A stretch of 27,258 nucleotides of DNA from an uncultured Candidatus Peregrinibacteria bacterium (GTDB lineage: Bacteria > Patescibacteriota > JACMRA01): positions 1 through 27,258 of the forward strand of contig CAKZLR010000006.1 of the NCBI GenBank assembly GCA_937127165.1, written 5' to 3'. Both the position numbers and the translations under genes were made by a program. Under the pieces are notes generated by a model that did not search any database, was not told the DNA's origin, and worked only from the letters and a program-made list of their open reading frames with translations. This document shows positions 17,741-25,874 of this stretch, piece after piece (the first letter of the stretch is position 1; the number at the start of each line of letters is the position of its first letter).

Positions 17741-18664
17741 ATGACTCTGATTGTTTTACTTGGACAAACTTGTAGTGGTAAATCTCAGATGGCAATAGAT
17801 TTAGCTAAAAAACTGGGGTCCAGTTGGATTGTGAATTGTGATTCTAGACAAGTTTATAAATATTTAAATATTGGAACAGCTAAAGTAGAAGGTTCTTGGA
17901 AAAATTTTGGAAATTTAGGAAAAGTCTTTCTCTATCAAGACATACCTCATTTTTTAATTGATTTTGTTGATCCTAGGCAGACTTACTCCTTGTATAAATT
18001 TTTACAAGATTGGTGTAATTTATTTGTCTCTTTAAGCAAACATTTGCCAGAATTCGTGATCCTAACAGGAGGAACTGGCTTATTTGCTCGTGCTATAGTA
18101 AAACAGTATCAGTTGGATGAAATAAAACCTGAATATGAAACTATTTTTCAAAAACAAAAACAAATCTTAGAAAATCAATCTTTGTCCGAACTACAAAAAC
18201 TTATCTCCACTTATTCTACCATAAGACACATAAATTACAGTGATTTTTCCAATCGTCGTAGACTCATTAACCGCATTTTACGAAACTTTGCCGAGCAAAA
18301 CGGCTGGTTAGAATACAAACAAATTAGATATCCTAACTTTGATCGCACTTTACAGTTTGCTATTTCTGTTGATCAGAAAATTCTAAAAGAAAGAATTTGG
18401 TTAAGACTAAATCAGAGAATTGCAAGTGGTTTATTAGATGAAGTAATTAACTTACCGTTAAATCAAGAACGGTTATGGAATTTAGGTTTAGAGTATAGAG
18501 TTAGTAGTTTATATCTTCAGGGTTGGTTAACAGAAACGGAGTGGAAACAAAAACTATTTCAAGAAAATTGTAGATATGCTAAAAGACAGATGACTTGGCT
18601 TAAGAAACAACCACTTGTTTGGATAAATAGTCTTGAGAACCTATACTCTCATATTGTTCAATGA
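17741..18664 (+). CDS. miaA: tRNA dimethylallyltransferase
   Basis: 307 residues, the normal size. MiaA transfers a dimethylallyl group to A37 of tRNAs that read codons beginning with U; the CAA-anticodon tRNA-Leu at 21.6 kb, with A37, is a plausible substrate. Seen: P-loop GQTCSGKS at residues 8-15 (usual GPTxSGKS), NCDSRQVYKYLNIGTAK with the catalytic Asp at 34, LTGGTGLFARAI near 110, and C-terminal YAKRQMTWLKKQ, the common KRQxTWxR tail. The ATG at 17741 puts the P-loop at the correct distance. It ends in TGA, with further in-frame stops soon after. No miaB or hfq neighbour is present. Confidence 0.93.
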   Translation: MTLIVLLGQTCSGKSQMAIDLAKKLGSSWIVNCDSRQVYKYLNIGTAKVEGSWKNFGNLGKVFLYQDIPHFLIDFVDPRQTYSLYKFLQDWCNLFVSLSKHLPEFVILTGGTGLFARAIVKQYQLDEIKPEYETIFQKQKQILENQSLSELQKLISTYSTIRHINYSDFSNRRRLINRILRNFAEQNGWLEYKQIRYPNFDRTLQFAISVDQKILKERIWLRLNQRIASGLLDEVINLPLNQERLWNLGLEYRVSSLYLQGWLTETEWKQKLFQENCRYAKRQMTWLKKQPLVWINSLENLYSHIVQ

Positions 18665-18712
18665 CATTGATTATTCACTAAGCCTAAATGTTTGCAAAAA
18701 CTGTCTCTAAAA

Positions 18713-18733
18713 CTCTCTTAATAAGAGAGACCT
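18713..18733 (-). terminator. Candidate terminator for the TraC-like gene
   Basis: CTCTCTT (18713-18719) and AAGAGAG (18723-18729) form a seven-pair stem with a three-base loop. Read on the minus strand the stem is followed by TTTTAG, so it could end transcripts of the TraC-like gene about 140 bases upstream. On the plus strand it lacks a T tract, although it also lies just beyond miaA. Confidence 0.45.
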
Positions 18734-18868
18734 AATCTAAAAAATTTATTTAACCACGTCTTATCATTTACAATTCACAATTTGAAGTTGTAAAAATGAA
18801 AGTGTACTTATTCTAAAATCTAAAAATTAGTATCCCCTAATTTGTTGAAAAATTGGTATGTAAACTAA

Positions 18869-19585
18869 CTATATATTTAAAGCAGAAACATCTTTTAGTT
18901 TAATAGACTTAATAGTGTCAGGGTTGTAGGAATTATAAAGCAATGCGATTATTTGCTCTGTATCTAATATCTGTACTTTAAGATCAAGTTGAGCTAATCG
19001 AGAGGCTATTTGATCAGCTCTAGCTAAAAGTATTTTTTGGTTCTTAATAAATTCTTCGTTTTTTTGTTTAATTCTTGTAGCTGGATTTAAAGCTCTAAAA
19101 AATCTACCAAAAAGGGTATCATTAAGGGTTACAGGATCATATGGGACAATAACATAAAAGTCTTTTTTCATAATATTAACCTCTCTAAGCATTTCTTGAA
19201 TATACTGAATGTACTCTTGCATTTTCACTCGCAAAAGATCATTTGTTTGAGTGTATTCTAGTTGTTGCAATTTTTTGATGTAAGAACTTAAATCGATATT
19301 TCGACTCTGCATCAAAATTTGTATTGGAAACTCTAATGAGTTTAGTAAACCTTGAAAAGCTCCAATAATAATATCCTGTTCCTGTAAACTTTTTAAGGCA
19401 AAATTAGTTGAAGAACATGCTAAAATAGCTCTCATTTGACCTTCTCTTAAAATAATAGTTCTGTCTCTAATTTCAGCTACTTCCAAAAAATTGAGAGTCG
19501 AATCTTTTTTTTTTCTGTTTGTAGATGTATTTGGTGTTTCTGGCATTATAGCTAAAAAAGGATTACCAGCAGGTTTTTTGATCAA
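18869..19585 (-). CDS. TraC/VirB4 N-terminal-domain protein
   Basis: 238 residues from a TTG at 19585; an ATG 13 codons later is the alternative start. After a Lys-rich leader, the sequence LNFLEVAEIRDRTIILREGQ, then ILACSSTNFALKSLQEQDII and LLNSLEFPIQILMQSRNIDL, matches the N-terminal part of TraC/VirB4 proteins of type IV secretion and conjugation systems. The following helices include YIKKLQQLEYTQTNDLLR and a YVIVPYD segment. The ATPase domain (Walker A and B) is absent. Such short TraC-domain proteins are typical of Patescibacteria and usually sit beside a full VirB4 ATPase gene linked to pilus-type machinery; here that partner is missing. It probably acts at the membrane face of an envelope complex. 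It is divergent from the repeat-protein gene at 19.8 kb. Confidence 0.75.
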   Translation of the reverse strand: MIKKPAGNPFLAIMPETPNTSTNRKKKDSTLNFLEVAEIRDRTIILREGQMRAILACSSTNFALKSLQEQDIIIGAFQGLLNSLEFPIQILMQSRNIDLSSYIKKLQQLEYTQTNDLLRVKMQEYIQYIQEMLREVNIMKKDFYVIVPYDPVTLNDTLFGRFFRALNPATRIKQKNEEFIKNQKILLARADQIASRLAQLDLKVQILDTEQIIALLYNSYNPDTIKSIKLKDVSALNI

Positions 19586-19663
19586 ACAATATTTTAAAGA
19601 TATTTTAAAGATATTTTTTATTTCAAAATACTTATTCCATAAGTTTTATACAAAATAAAATTT

Positions 19664-19692
19664 TTGACAAGTGTATAAGTTTTTGGTACACT
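19664..19692 (+). promoter_or_regulatory. Candidate promoter of the repeat-protein gene
   Basis: A perfect TTGACA (19664-19669), a 17-base spacer and TACACT (19687-19692, four of six matches to TATAAT) lie about 85 bases before the ATG at 19779. Confidence 0.5.
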
Positions 19693-19778
19693 CAATCTAG
19701 GCTACATTTTTCTACAGATTTATTTGTTTTTTCTTACTTTTTAAGTTTTAAAAACTTCTATCACCTAATTTTAAAAGT

Positions 19779-21059
19779 ATGTCACAATCTCAGCTATCCT
19801 ACAGCAACCAGAACCAGTTCCCGTACCCTAACCCACCAAATCAACAATTTCCACAGGATCCATATTCTCAAAGTACGCAAGGCAGTGCTCAAAATCCATA
19901 TACTACTCAAGATCCTTTTGCTGGACAATCTCAAGATCCATATATGAGTGGTTATCAAGATCCATATACCAATACTGGCGGGTATCAAGACACTTTTACT
20001 AATAATCCAAATCAAGGCTTTGCACCAAATCAACAATTTCCACAGGATCCATATTCTCAAAGTACGCAAGGCAGTGCTCAAAATCCATATACTACTCAAG
20101 ATCCTTTTGCTGGACAATCTCAAGATCCATATATGAGTGGTTATCAAGATCCATATACCAATACTGGCGGGTATCAAGACACTTTTACTAATAATCCAAA
20201 TCAAGGCTTTGCACCAAATCAACAATTCCCACAGGATCCATACTCCGACCCAAGCATGTTTCAAGATAAAAAAGCAGGTAACAAAAAGTTATTGATTGCG
20301 ATTGTGGCTTTGATATTAATTTTATTGATTGCTGCTGGTGCCTTAATTTTTGCTAGTAGCAGTGGGATATTGAGTGATTTTGCAAGTAATAACAATAATA
20401 ATCAGTCTCAAAAACCTTCCACACCACCATCTGATAATTCAAACAATCCGGAAAAAGAACTCCCAGACCCGGGATTGGATGTAGACATTTCTAAGACTGG
20501 AGGACCACAGACCCCTGCTACTGATGCAAGACTATATTCTAAATCTATACTACCCAAAGATTGGGTAGCTCAAAAATTTAGAGGGCAATGGTACGTTAAT
20601 TCTCAAGGGAATTGTTCAGATGAAAGTTATTGTGGTTCTTGGGCTGATCCAGATAACGATGGAGTTTCAAACATTGAAGAATACAACTTTGGACTAGATC
20701 CCTTAAGTCCTGATGCAGATAGTGATGGAATTGCTGATGGAGATGAGCTTTATGTTTACTATACTAGCCCGACAAGCAAAGATTCGGATCAAGATGGATA
20801 TCCAGATTTCACGGAAATTGTCAATTGCTATGATCCAACCAACACTACCTCGGAGAAAATGACTAAAAATCATCCGATATATCTTGATTTATCCACGATT
20901 GAGGGAAATGTGGCCTTAAATACGTTAAGACAAACAACAGTTAATAGCTTTAAATTATCTACGGGTTTTGTGATGCAGGATCTTGAGAGAGGTTATATTT
21001 TAGCAAATTGTCAAGTACAACCAGTAAACGAAATTGAAAATAATACAGATAAAGAATAA
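19779..21059 (+). CDS. Membrane protein with PQ-rich repeats and Asp-rich Ca-binding-type repeats
   Basis: 426 residues in three parts. Residues 1-165 are a disordered Gln/Pro/Tyr/Asn-rich region built from two identical 63-residue repeats with phrases QQFPQDPYSQSTQG and DPYMSGYQDPYTNTGG. Residues about 169-191 are one membrane helix (KLLIAIVALILILLIAAGAL). After an Asn/Pro linker, residues about 290-355 hold thrombospondin type-3-like motifs DPDNDGVSNIEEYNFGLDPL, DADSDGIADGDEL and DSDQDGYPDFTE, which bind calcium in other proteins. The N-terminal part has no signal peptide, so it is probably cytoplasmic and the Asp repeats outside. Four Cys in the outer part (at ..NCSDESYC.. and further on) may pair. 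This layout recurs in Patescibacteria surface proteins; function unknown, adhesion plausible. Confidence 0.8.
   Translation: MSQSQLSYSNQNQFPYPNPPNQQFPQDPYSQSTQGSAQNPYTTQDPFAGQSQDPYMSGYQDPYTNTGGYQDTFTNNPNQGFAPNQQFPQDPYSQSTQGSAQNPYTTQDPFAGQSQDPYMSGYQDPYTNTGGYQDTFTNNPNQGFAPNQQFPQDPYSDPSMFQDKKAGNKKLLIAIVALILILLIAAGALIFASSSGILSDFASNNNNNQSQKPSTPPSDNSNNPEKELPDPGLDVDISKTGGPQTPATDARLYSKSILPKDWVAQKFRGQWYVNSQGNCSDESYCGSWADPDNDGVSNIEEYNFGLDPLSPDADSDGIADGDELYVYYTSPTSKDSDQDGYPDFTEIVNCYDPTNTTSEKMTKNHPIYLDLSTIEGNVALNTLRQTTVNSFKLSTGFVMQDLERGYILANCQVQPVNEIENNTDKE
19834..20245 (+). repeat. Two perfect 189-bp tandem repeats plus a partial third
   Basis: Copy 1 (19834-20022) and copy 2 (20023-20211) are identical by direct reading. 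A third copy starts at 20212 and follows the unit for about 35 bases with a few changes (TTCCC for TTTCC, TACTCC for TATTCT) before diverging. The unit is 63 codons, so repeat number can change without breaking the frame. Identity at synonymous sites points to recent duplication or ongoing homogenisation. Confidence 0.95.
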
Positions 21060-21085
21060 TCAGAATCAAAAAAAATTTAGTCCCA

Positions 21086-21496
21086 TTAGCTTTTAAAATT
21101 ATTAAAAATTTTTTGCAAGACCAATTCTAGAAGAGAGACTCTCCTGTTTTCAGTTTTAGTTTCTTTAGATGCAGTGTCTTGTAAACTGCTAGAACTCTCG
21201 TCAGCAAAAGCTAGTTCTAGTTCCACAACAGTCTGCATAGGGGTTACCAACACTCCGATCAATAAAAGACAGATTCCAACAAAAATAACTTGCTTTTCTA
21301 ATATTGATCGGTGATAAATTGAAACTAATTTAAGTTTAACCCAGTTATTGGTGGGCGGGAAAATAGCTATGGCTGCTGTCAGTAAAAAAATCGAAGATAT
21401 TATTCCTTCAAAACCTTCAGTAAAATTCAACAGTGCAGATAAAAAAGCAAAACAACCAACTGTCCACAATAGAGATGATAGTACTAGCTGTTTCAT
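21086..21496 (-). CDS. Small integral membrane protein, unknown
   Basis: 136 residues from ATG 21496. Three membrane helices are visible: residues about 3-22 (LVLSSLLWTVGCFAFLSALL), 31-48 (GIISSIFLLTAAIAIFPP) and 69-88 (VIFVGICLLLIGVLVTPM). A polar C-terminal tail of about 45 residues has an acidic-Ser stretch (FADESSSSLQ) and a final amphipathic helix. No family is recognised. It converges with the repeat-protein gene; the two stops are 26 bases apart, with no clear shared terminator. Confidence 0.6.
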   Translation of the reverse strand: MKQLVLSSLLWTVGCFAFLSALLNFTEGFEGIISSIFLLTAAIAIFPPTNNWVKLKLVSIYHRSILEKQVIFVGICLLLIGVLVTPMQTVVELELAFADESSSSLQDTASKETKTENRRVSLLELVLQKIFNNFKS

Positions 21497-21616
21497 ATAA
21501 AAACATGAAGTAATTGCATAATTATATTTGCAAAAAGAGCTCTTGTCAAAAAAATTTAATGCTTGACATTTTTGTTTAACTCAAATAGCTCTTGTTGGGT
21601 GAGCCATAAACGCAAG

Positions 21617-21703
21617 GCCGTTGTGGTGGAATTGGTAGACACGTTGGACTCAAAATCCAATACTCTTTGGGGTGTGAGGGTTCGAGTCCCTCCGACGGCA
21701 CCA
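21617..21703 (+). tRNA. tRNA-Leu (anticodon CAA)
   Basis: An 87-base class II tRNA. The acceptor stem GCCGTTG pairs with CGACGGC (one T-G pair), followed by discriminator A and an encoded CCA at 21701-21703. The anticodon stem TTGGA/TCCAA encloses loop CTCAAAA, giving anticodon CAA (reads UUG) with A at position 37. A long variable arm (ACTC..GGGGT) fits leucine, and the T arm GAGGG TTCGAGT CCCTC is canonical. It stands alone upstream of pyrH. Confidence 0.96.
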
Positions 21704-21886
21704 CGTAATTCTTTCAAATCTGAAAAAATGTTTTCGCATATTTTTCCCAAAAAAATTTAGGTAAATTTATATAGATCTTACTAAGGTATCAGTGTCGATT
21801 AAATAAACTGGTTTTTTTTATAAAATTTATAAAACCAAAAACATAATTTCTTTTCCCTCTACAAAAAAGTTTTATTTTGTTAAAAT

Positions 21887-22603
21887 ATGTCAGTTAAAGT
21901 TAAATATAATCGAATTTTACTAAAAATTTCCGGAGAAGCGTTAGCTGGAGATAGGGGCTATGGTATAGATCCTGTTATTGTGCAGTCAATTTCTAGACAA
22001 GTTAAAGAAATTCACGACATGGGAGTATCTGTAGCTCTAGTAATCGGTGGTGGCAATATTTTTAGAGGTGTGTCTGATGCTGCCAAAGGTATGGATAGGT
22101 CGACAGCTGATTATATGGGAATGCTAGCCACAGTTATTAACTCACTTTCTTTGCAAGATGCACTAGAAAAAAACGGCTTACAAGTTAGGGTGCAATCAGC
22201 TATTAATATGCCCCAAGTGGCAGAACCTTTTTTATATCGCAAAGCAATTAGACATTTAGAAAAAAATAGAATAGTTATTTTTGCTGGAGGAACTGGTAAT
22301 CCATATTTCACCACGGACACAGCCGCAGCTCTTAGGGCAAGCGAAATCAAAGCTGATGTGTTGCTAAAAGCTACAAATGTCGATGGTGTCTATACCACTG
22401 ACCCAAAGAAAGATCCAACAGCTACCAAGTTTGACACACTAAGTTACATCGAAGCTCTGAACATGGGTCTTAAGGTGATGGATTCTCCCGCTATTTCTCT
22501 TTGTATGGAAAATAAACTACCAATAGTCGTATTTAAACTAAACCAAGAAGGAAATATCAAAAAAGTTGTTGAGGGTGCCAACATAGGTACTTTAGTTTCC
22601 TAA
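21887..22603 (+). CDS. pyrH: UMP kinase (uridylate kinase)
   Basis: 238 residues, standard length. It phosphorylates UMP to UDP and belongs to the amino-acid kinase fold; it acts directly downstream of pyrE/pyrF and of udk salvage. Motifs: RILLKISGEALAGDRGYGID at the N-terminus (Lys13, Gly16), VIGGGNIFRGVSDA, the UMP-binding DYMGMLATVINSL, AGGTGNPYFTTDTAAALRA and LKATNVDGVYTTDPKKDP. The ATG at 21887 lies directly after TTAAAAT, so the leader may be very short or absent. In most bacteria frr (ribosome recycling factor) follows pyrH; here it does not. Confidence 0.95.
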   Translation: MSVKVKYNRILLKISGEALAGDRGYGIDPVIVQSISRQVKEIHDMGVSVALVIGGGNIFRGVSDAAKGMDRSTADYMGMLATVINSLSLQDALEKNGLQVRVQSAINMPQVAEPFLYRKAIRHLEKNRIVIFAGGTGNPYFTTDTAAALRASEIKADVLLKATNVDGVYTTDPKKDPTATKFDTLSYIEALNMGLKVMDSPAISLCMENKLPIVVFKLNQEGNIKKVVEGANIGTLVS

Positions 22604-22955
22604 CTTATTTTATAAGTTATATTGCTCATAACAAGTTCAATAAATTTAGCTCGAGTTAGGTTTTACTTCTTTAAAAGAAGTATCACAGTCCGTGGATGGA
22701 CGGATTATTAGTTAGTTTTGAGGGTATTTTCAGAACATCTACATTATCAGGGATAAGACAATGGGATTTGGCTAAATTTCTCGCTTCTGATCACTTCTTC
22801 AGTTTCTCTTATTTTGCTGACTCAACTTTTTGTTTGGTTCACGGTTTGCTAAAAATGGTTTTTGAGCGTATACTAAATTCGCCTAGTAGAAAAATAAGCA
22901 GATTTAGGCTCTTGAGTTTAGTGTAACTAATAAAAACAAAAAGAAAAAGAAATTT
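22604..22955 (+). other. Gap after pyrH with two hairpins and an orphan ORF
   Basis: ACTTCTTT (22665-22672) and AAAGAAGT (22674-22681) form an eight-pair stem with a one-base centre. TCCGT (22689-22693) and ACGGA (22700-22704) form a second stem, followed by a moderately T-rich stretch; together they could end pyrH transcription. An ATG frame at 22696-22926 (76 codons, MDGLLVSFEGIFRTSTLSGI onward) overlaps the second hairpin. Its Phe/Ser-rich product matches nothing I know, so I do not call it a gene. Confidence 0.4.
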
Positions 22956-24425
22956 ATGTCTATACAATCAAAGCTAAAACAGCTAAAACAAATTTATGCT
23001 GAAATAACTAAGCTTGACCAAATTAGTTGTCTGGTTAGTTGGGATCAAGAAACCTATATGCCACCTAAAGCTGCTGCAGGTAGGTCTGAACAATTAGCCA
23101 TATTAGCTAAAATCATTCATCAAAAAAATACCTCTCCACAATTAGGACAGTTGCTACAAGTAATTTACGAAAATTTGGATCAATTATCCACTTCAGATCA
23201 GCGGTTTATTCGCCAAAAATATCGCCAATGGCAGCTGAACACTCGTTTTAGCTCGGACTTTGTGTCTTTGTGGTCAAGCACAACCAGCCAAGCCATAGAA
23301 GCATGGAAAATAGCTAAAGCTAAAAAAGATTTTTCTCTTTTTGCTCCGTTTTTACACAAAATTGTTGATCTTTTAAAGCAAAAAACTCAAATTTTAGGTC
23401 AACCCAACAACTATGATGCTTTGTTAGATTATTATGAACCAAACCTGACTAAGTCAATTATTGATCCAATTTTTGAAGATATAAAAACAGCCACCAAACA
23501 AATTTTAGCAAATGTCCCAGATACTCACTGCGAAAAGTTTATCACTCCGATTAAGTGGCAAAAAAGTTTTACCCAAAAATTGCTGTCTATTATTGGATAT
23601 GATTTTGAAGCTGGTAGACAAGACCAAGTTGCTCACCCTTTTATGACCCGTGTAGGCGATAATGACATCAGAGTTACCAACACTTTTCATACCAACAATT
23701 TATCCAGTCTTTTCTCTGCTCTCCATGAAGGTGGACATGCTTTGTATGAGCAAGGAATGGACTTGGAGTATATACAATTGCTTACTGATGACGAAAGGTC
23801 TTTAGTTATTCACGAAAGCCAAAGTCGTTTTTGGGAAAATATTATCGGTAGATCAGAAGCTTTTTGGCGACCACTTTTTGTAGATATGCAAACAGACTTA
23901 CCAGAGGTTTTTGGTAAAATGTCCTTGGAAGAATTTTTGTCTAAAATTAACATAATTAAACCTAGTTTGATCCGAGTTCAGGCAGATGAAGTGACCTACA
24001 ATCTACATATAATCATAAGATATGAAATAGAAAAAATGCTTATCGAACAAGGACTTAAGGTAAATGAAGTACCTCAAGTTTGGAACCAAAAATATCAAGA
24101 ATATTTAGGAGTTATGCCTGCTCACGACGGGGAAGGTTGTTTGCAAGATGTACATTGGTCTATAGGTAATTTTGGTTATTTCCCAACTTATACACTAGGC
24201 AATGTTCTATCAGCTCAAATCTGGAATTATTACAAAAAACAAAATCCCAATTACCAAGACATTTTGAATCAACAAGACTATCCAGCAATTTTATTTTGGC
24301 TACAAAAAAATGTCCACAAACCCGGAACACTTACAGGAGCTTTAGAACTTGTCAAAAGTTTAACGGGAGAAGACCTCAATGCTGGACATTTAATAGACTA
24401 CCTGGAAAACAAGTACAAAACCTAG
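22956..24425 (+). CDS. Carboxypeptidase Taq-type metallopeptidase (M32)
   Basis: 489 residues, as usual for the family (about 500). It removes C-terminal residues from peptides with a bound metal in the cytoplasm. Seen: N-terminal SWDQETYMPPKAAAGRSEQL, typical of M32; the zinc motif HEGGHALYEQG with H257, E258 and H261; the third ligand region HESQSRFWENIIGRS with E287; RVQADEVTYNLHIIIRYEIE; and the C-terminal GCLQDVHWSIGNFGYFPTYT with LGNVLSAQIW. All family hallmarks are intact. ATG 22956 follows an A/G-rich AAAAAGAAAAAGAAA. With pepT it forms a peptide-degrading pair that may supply amino acids. Confidence 0.94.
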   Translation: MSIQSKLKQLKQIYAEITKLDQISCLVSWDQETYMPPKAAAGRSEQLAILAKIIHQKNTSPQLGQLLQVIYENLDQLSTSDQRFIRQKYRQWQLNTRFSSDFVSLWSSTTSQAIEAWKIAKAKKDFSLFAPFLHKIVDLLKQKTQILGQPNNYDALLDYYEPNLTKSIIDPIFEDIKTATKQILANVPDTHCEKFITPIKWQKSFTQKLLSIIGYDFEAGRQDQVAHPFMTRVGDNDIRVTNTFHTNNLSSLFSALHEGGHALYEQGMDLEYIQLLTDDERSLVIHESQSRFWENIIGRSEAFWRPLFVDMQTDLPEVFGKMSLEEFLSKINIIKPSLIRVQADEVTYNLHIIIRYEIEKMLIEQGLKVNEVPQVWNQKYQEYLGVMPAHDGEGCLQDVHWSIGNFGYFPTYTLGNVLSAQIWNYYKKQNPNYQDILNQQDYPAILFWLQKNVHKPGTLTGALELVKSLTGEDLNAGHLIDYLENKYKT

Positions 24426-24550
24426 AATTGTTAAAGGAAACTAGATATTTTGACTTATGGAAAAACCATTTCAAAAGGCTTCTAAGGTAGTTAATTTAGA
24501 CAAATTCTGGTATGCCAACTTGTAACCTTTGTTTTTGCATCAAAAACCTA

Positions 24551-25289
24551 TTAAGACAAAATATTAAATCTAAAAACTTCCAAAACAACTTTCGGTCCAT
24601 CTCTGACAACTTTAATTTTCTTACTTTCAGCGATACTTTTAGGAAAATACCAGATAGGTAAAACCAAAAATTTAAAACAACTACCGTTTGATTTTCTAAA
24701 TTTGGAAATTCTTGCAATAATTTCTAGACCAAAACCAAGGCTGCTAGTAAATACTATTTTACTGGCTAATTCTCTAGCAATATCACCTCGAATTAACTTG
24801 TAGCAAACTTCCATATCCGGAATAAAAACTCTGATTCTCCAACTAGTAAAAATACCTCATAAAACAGACAAAAATAAGTTTCCATAAAAATTATGCCAAT
24901 AAATTACACCATTGTTTTTCCTAAAACGATTGCCATAACAAACATCCACATCTTGCTTCATAGATTGCTCCAACATAAAAGCAAAATCGGCAGAATCGTG
25001 CTCTAAATCAACATCTTGAATAATTACAAAATCTCTAGCTGAGTGCAAGATACCTTGTTTGACTGTTCAAGTCTTGCCAAGATTTTCAAAGTTTGAAATA
25101 ACCTTAATTGGGGGATAAGTATCAGCCCATTCTTTAGCAACTTTTAAAGTTTCATCAATCGAAAAGTCATCACAGATGATTGTCTCTTTATCAAAACCGT
25201 CTATTAGTTTTACCTCTAAAACTTTTTGAACTATTAGTCGCAAAGTATTTTGCTTGTTATAAGCAGGAATTGTTTGGTAGTGCGCTCAT
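24551..25289 (-). pseudogene. Broken family 2 glycosyltransferase (dolichyl-phosphate mannosyltransferase type)
   Basis: The minus strand from about 25280 to 24551 reads as one GT2 protein of about 240 residues in a single frame: IPAYNKQNTLRLIVQKVLEV, IICDDFSIDETL, NLGKT, a TGA, TVKQGILHSARDFVIIQDVD, YGNRFRKNNGVIYWHNFYGN, LSVL, a TGA, GIFTSW, then IPDMEVCYKLIRGD and GFGLEIIARISK, ending in TAA at 24551. The QDxDLE motif that binds the sugar nucleotide and the DMExCYKL motif are kept. An ATG at 25289 lies in a different frame from IPAYN, so a frameshift near the start is also present. Three lesions with otherwise good sequence indicate a recent pseudogene. Intact homologues transfer a sugar from a nucleotide to a lipid carrier or protein. 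Confidence 0.8.
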
Positions 25290-25435
25290 GATATGACTAA
25301 TTATTATAAAATAATCAGGATCATTTTTTAAAAGGATGAAATAGGATTCTCTTCCAATCTTCTCAAAAAGAGGAGTAATCTTCACTTATATTTACGCTTG
25401 ACCAACCCTTTCTTTTTATTTAGACACTTTTATGT

Positions 25436-25783
25436 ATGTCAAACAGTCAAAATACACAATATCAGAATATAATATACACGTATGTTCACTGCTCTAAAGA
25501 AGATTTTGCTCACGAAGTTAACTTCAGAGAAGATGACTTTAGTGCTGAAATCCAAAAAATATTTGAAACGAGTATTCCAATTTCTAAAGTTTTAGTGGAT
25601 TTTATTTTAGAAGATAGGGTAAGCGGTGGTCGTTTTACGGTGTCTTTAAAGTTGGAGTCACCTAAAATTAGGTTCGAACATCAAGAACAAGCATATGGCA
25701 ACTACGCTTTAAGCGTCCATAAAGCTATTAAAAAAGCTTTGGAGTTTGTTAGGTCAGAGAAAGAAAGGCTGTCAACTCACTAA
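25436..25783 (+). CDS. HPF/YfiA-like ribosome-associated protein (tentative)
   Basis: 115 residues from ATG 25436. The C-terminal two thirds follow the beta-alpha-beta-beta-beta-alpha order of the S30AE/HPF family: SIPISKVLVDFILEDRVS, GGRFTVSLKLESPKIRFEHQ, then YGNYALSVHKAIKKALEFVR SEKERL as a long basic last helix, like the DMYAAIDxxxDKLxRQIxKxKEK end of HPF. The first 30 residues are polar and less typical. HPF proteins bind the decoding site and idle ribosomes in stationary phase. The match is by pattern only. It is transcribed toward rnpB on the opposite strand. A possible TTGACC..TAGACA promoter with a 17-base spacer lies at 25398-25426. TCACTAA/TTAGTGA at the stop forms a hairpin. Confidence 0.45.
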   Translation: MSNSQNTQYQNIIYTYVHCSKEDFAHEVNFREDDFSAEIQKIFETSIPISKVLVDFILEDRVSGGRFTVSLKLESPKIRFEHQEQAYGNYALSVHKAIKKALEFVRSEKERLSTH

Positions 25784-25874
25784 CTAAATCATCTTAGTGA
25801 AAAAAGAGTTTTTATAGAATTTTAACTTTCAGAAGTTAGACCAATACCCAATTAGCACTTAACTTACTAAATTT

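Noticed and set aside
19794..20264. 156-codon frame opposite the repeat region
   Set aside because: Mirror of the perfect repeats; the Trp/Ile/Leu repeat product is an artefact of the antisense of DPY/QDP codons.
21563..21591. Promoter for tRNA-Leu from TTGACA at 21563
   Set aside because: The -35 word is perfect, but no acceptable -10 lies 16-18 bases downstream (TAGCTC at 17).
24551..25289. TGA reassigned to Gly or Trp (as in Gracilibacteria/Absconditabacteria or mycoplasmas)
   Set aside because: Long intact genes (pyrE, pyrF, pepT, pyrH, M32, udk) contain no internal TGA, use TGG for Trp and GGN for conserved Gly, and metK, miaA and the rel C-part end at TGA. TGA inside broken genes is accompanied elsewhere by TAA, TAG and frameshifts.
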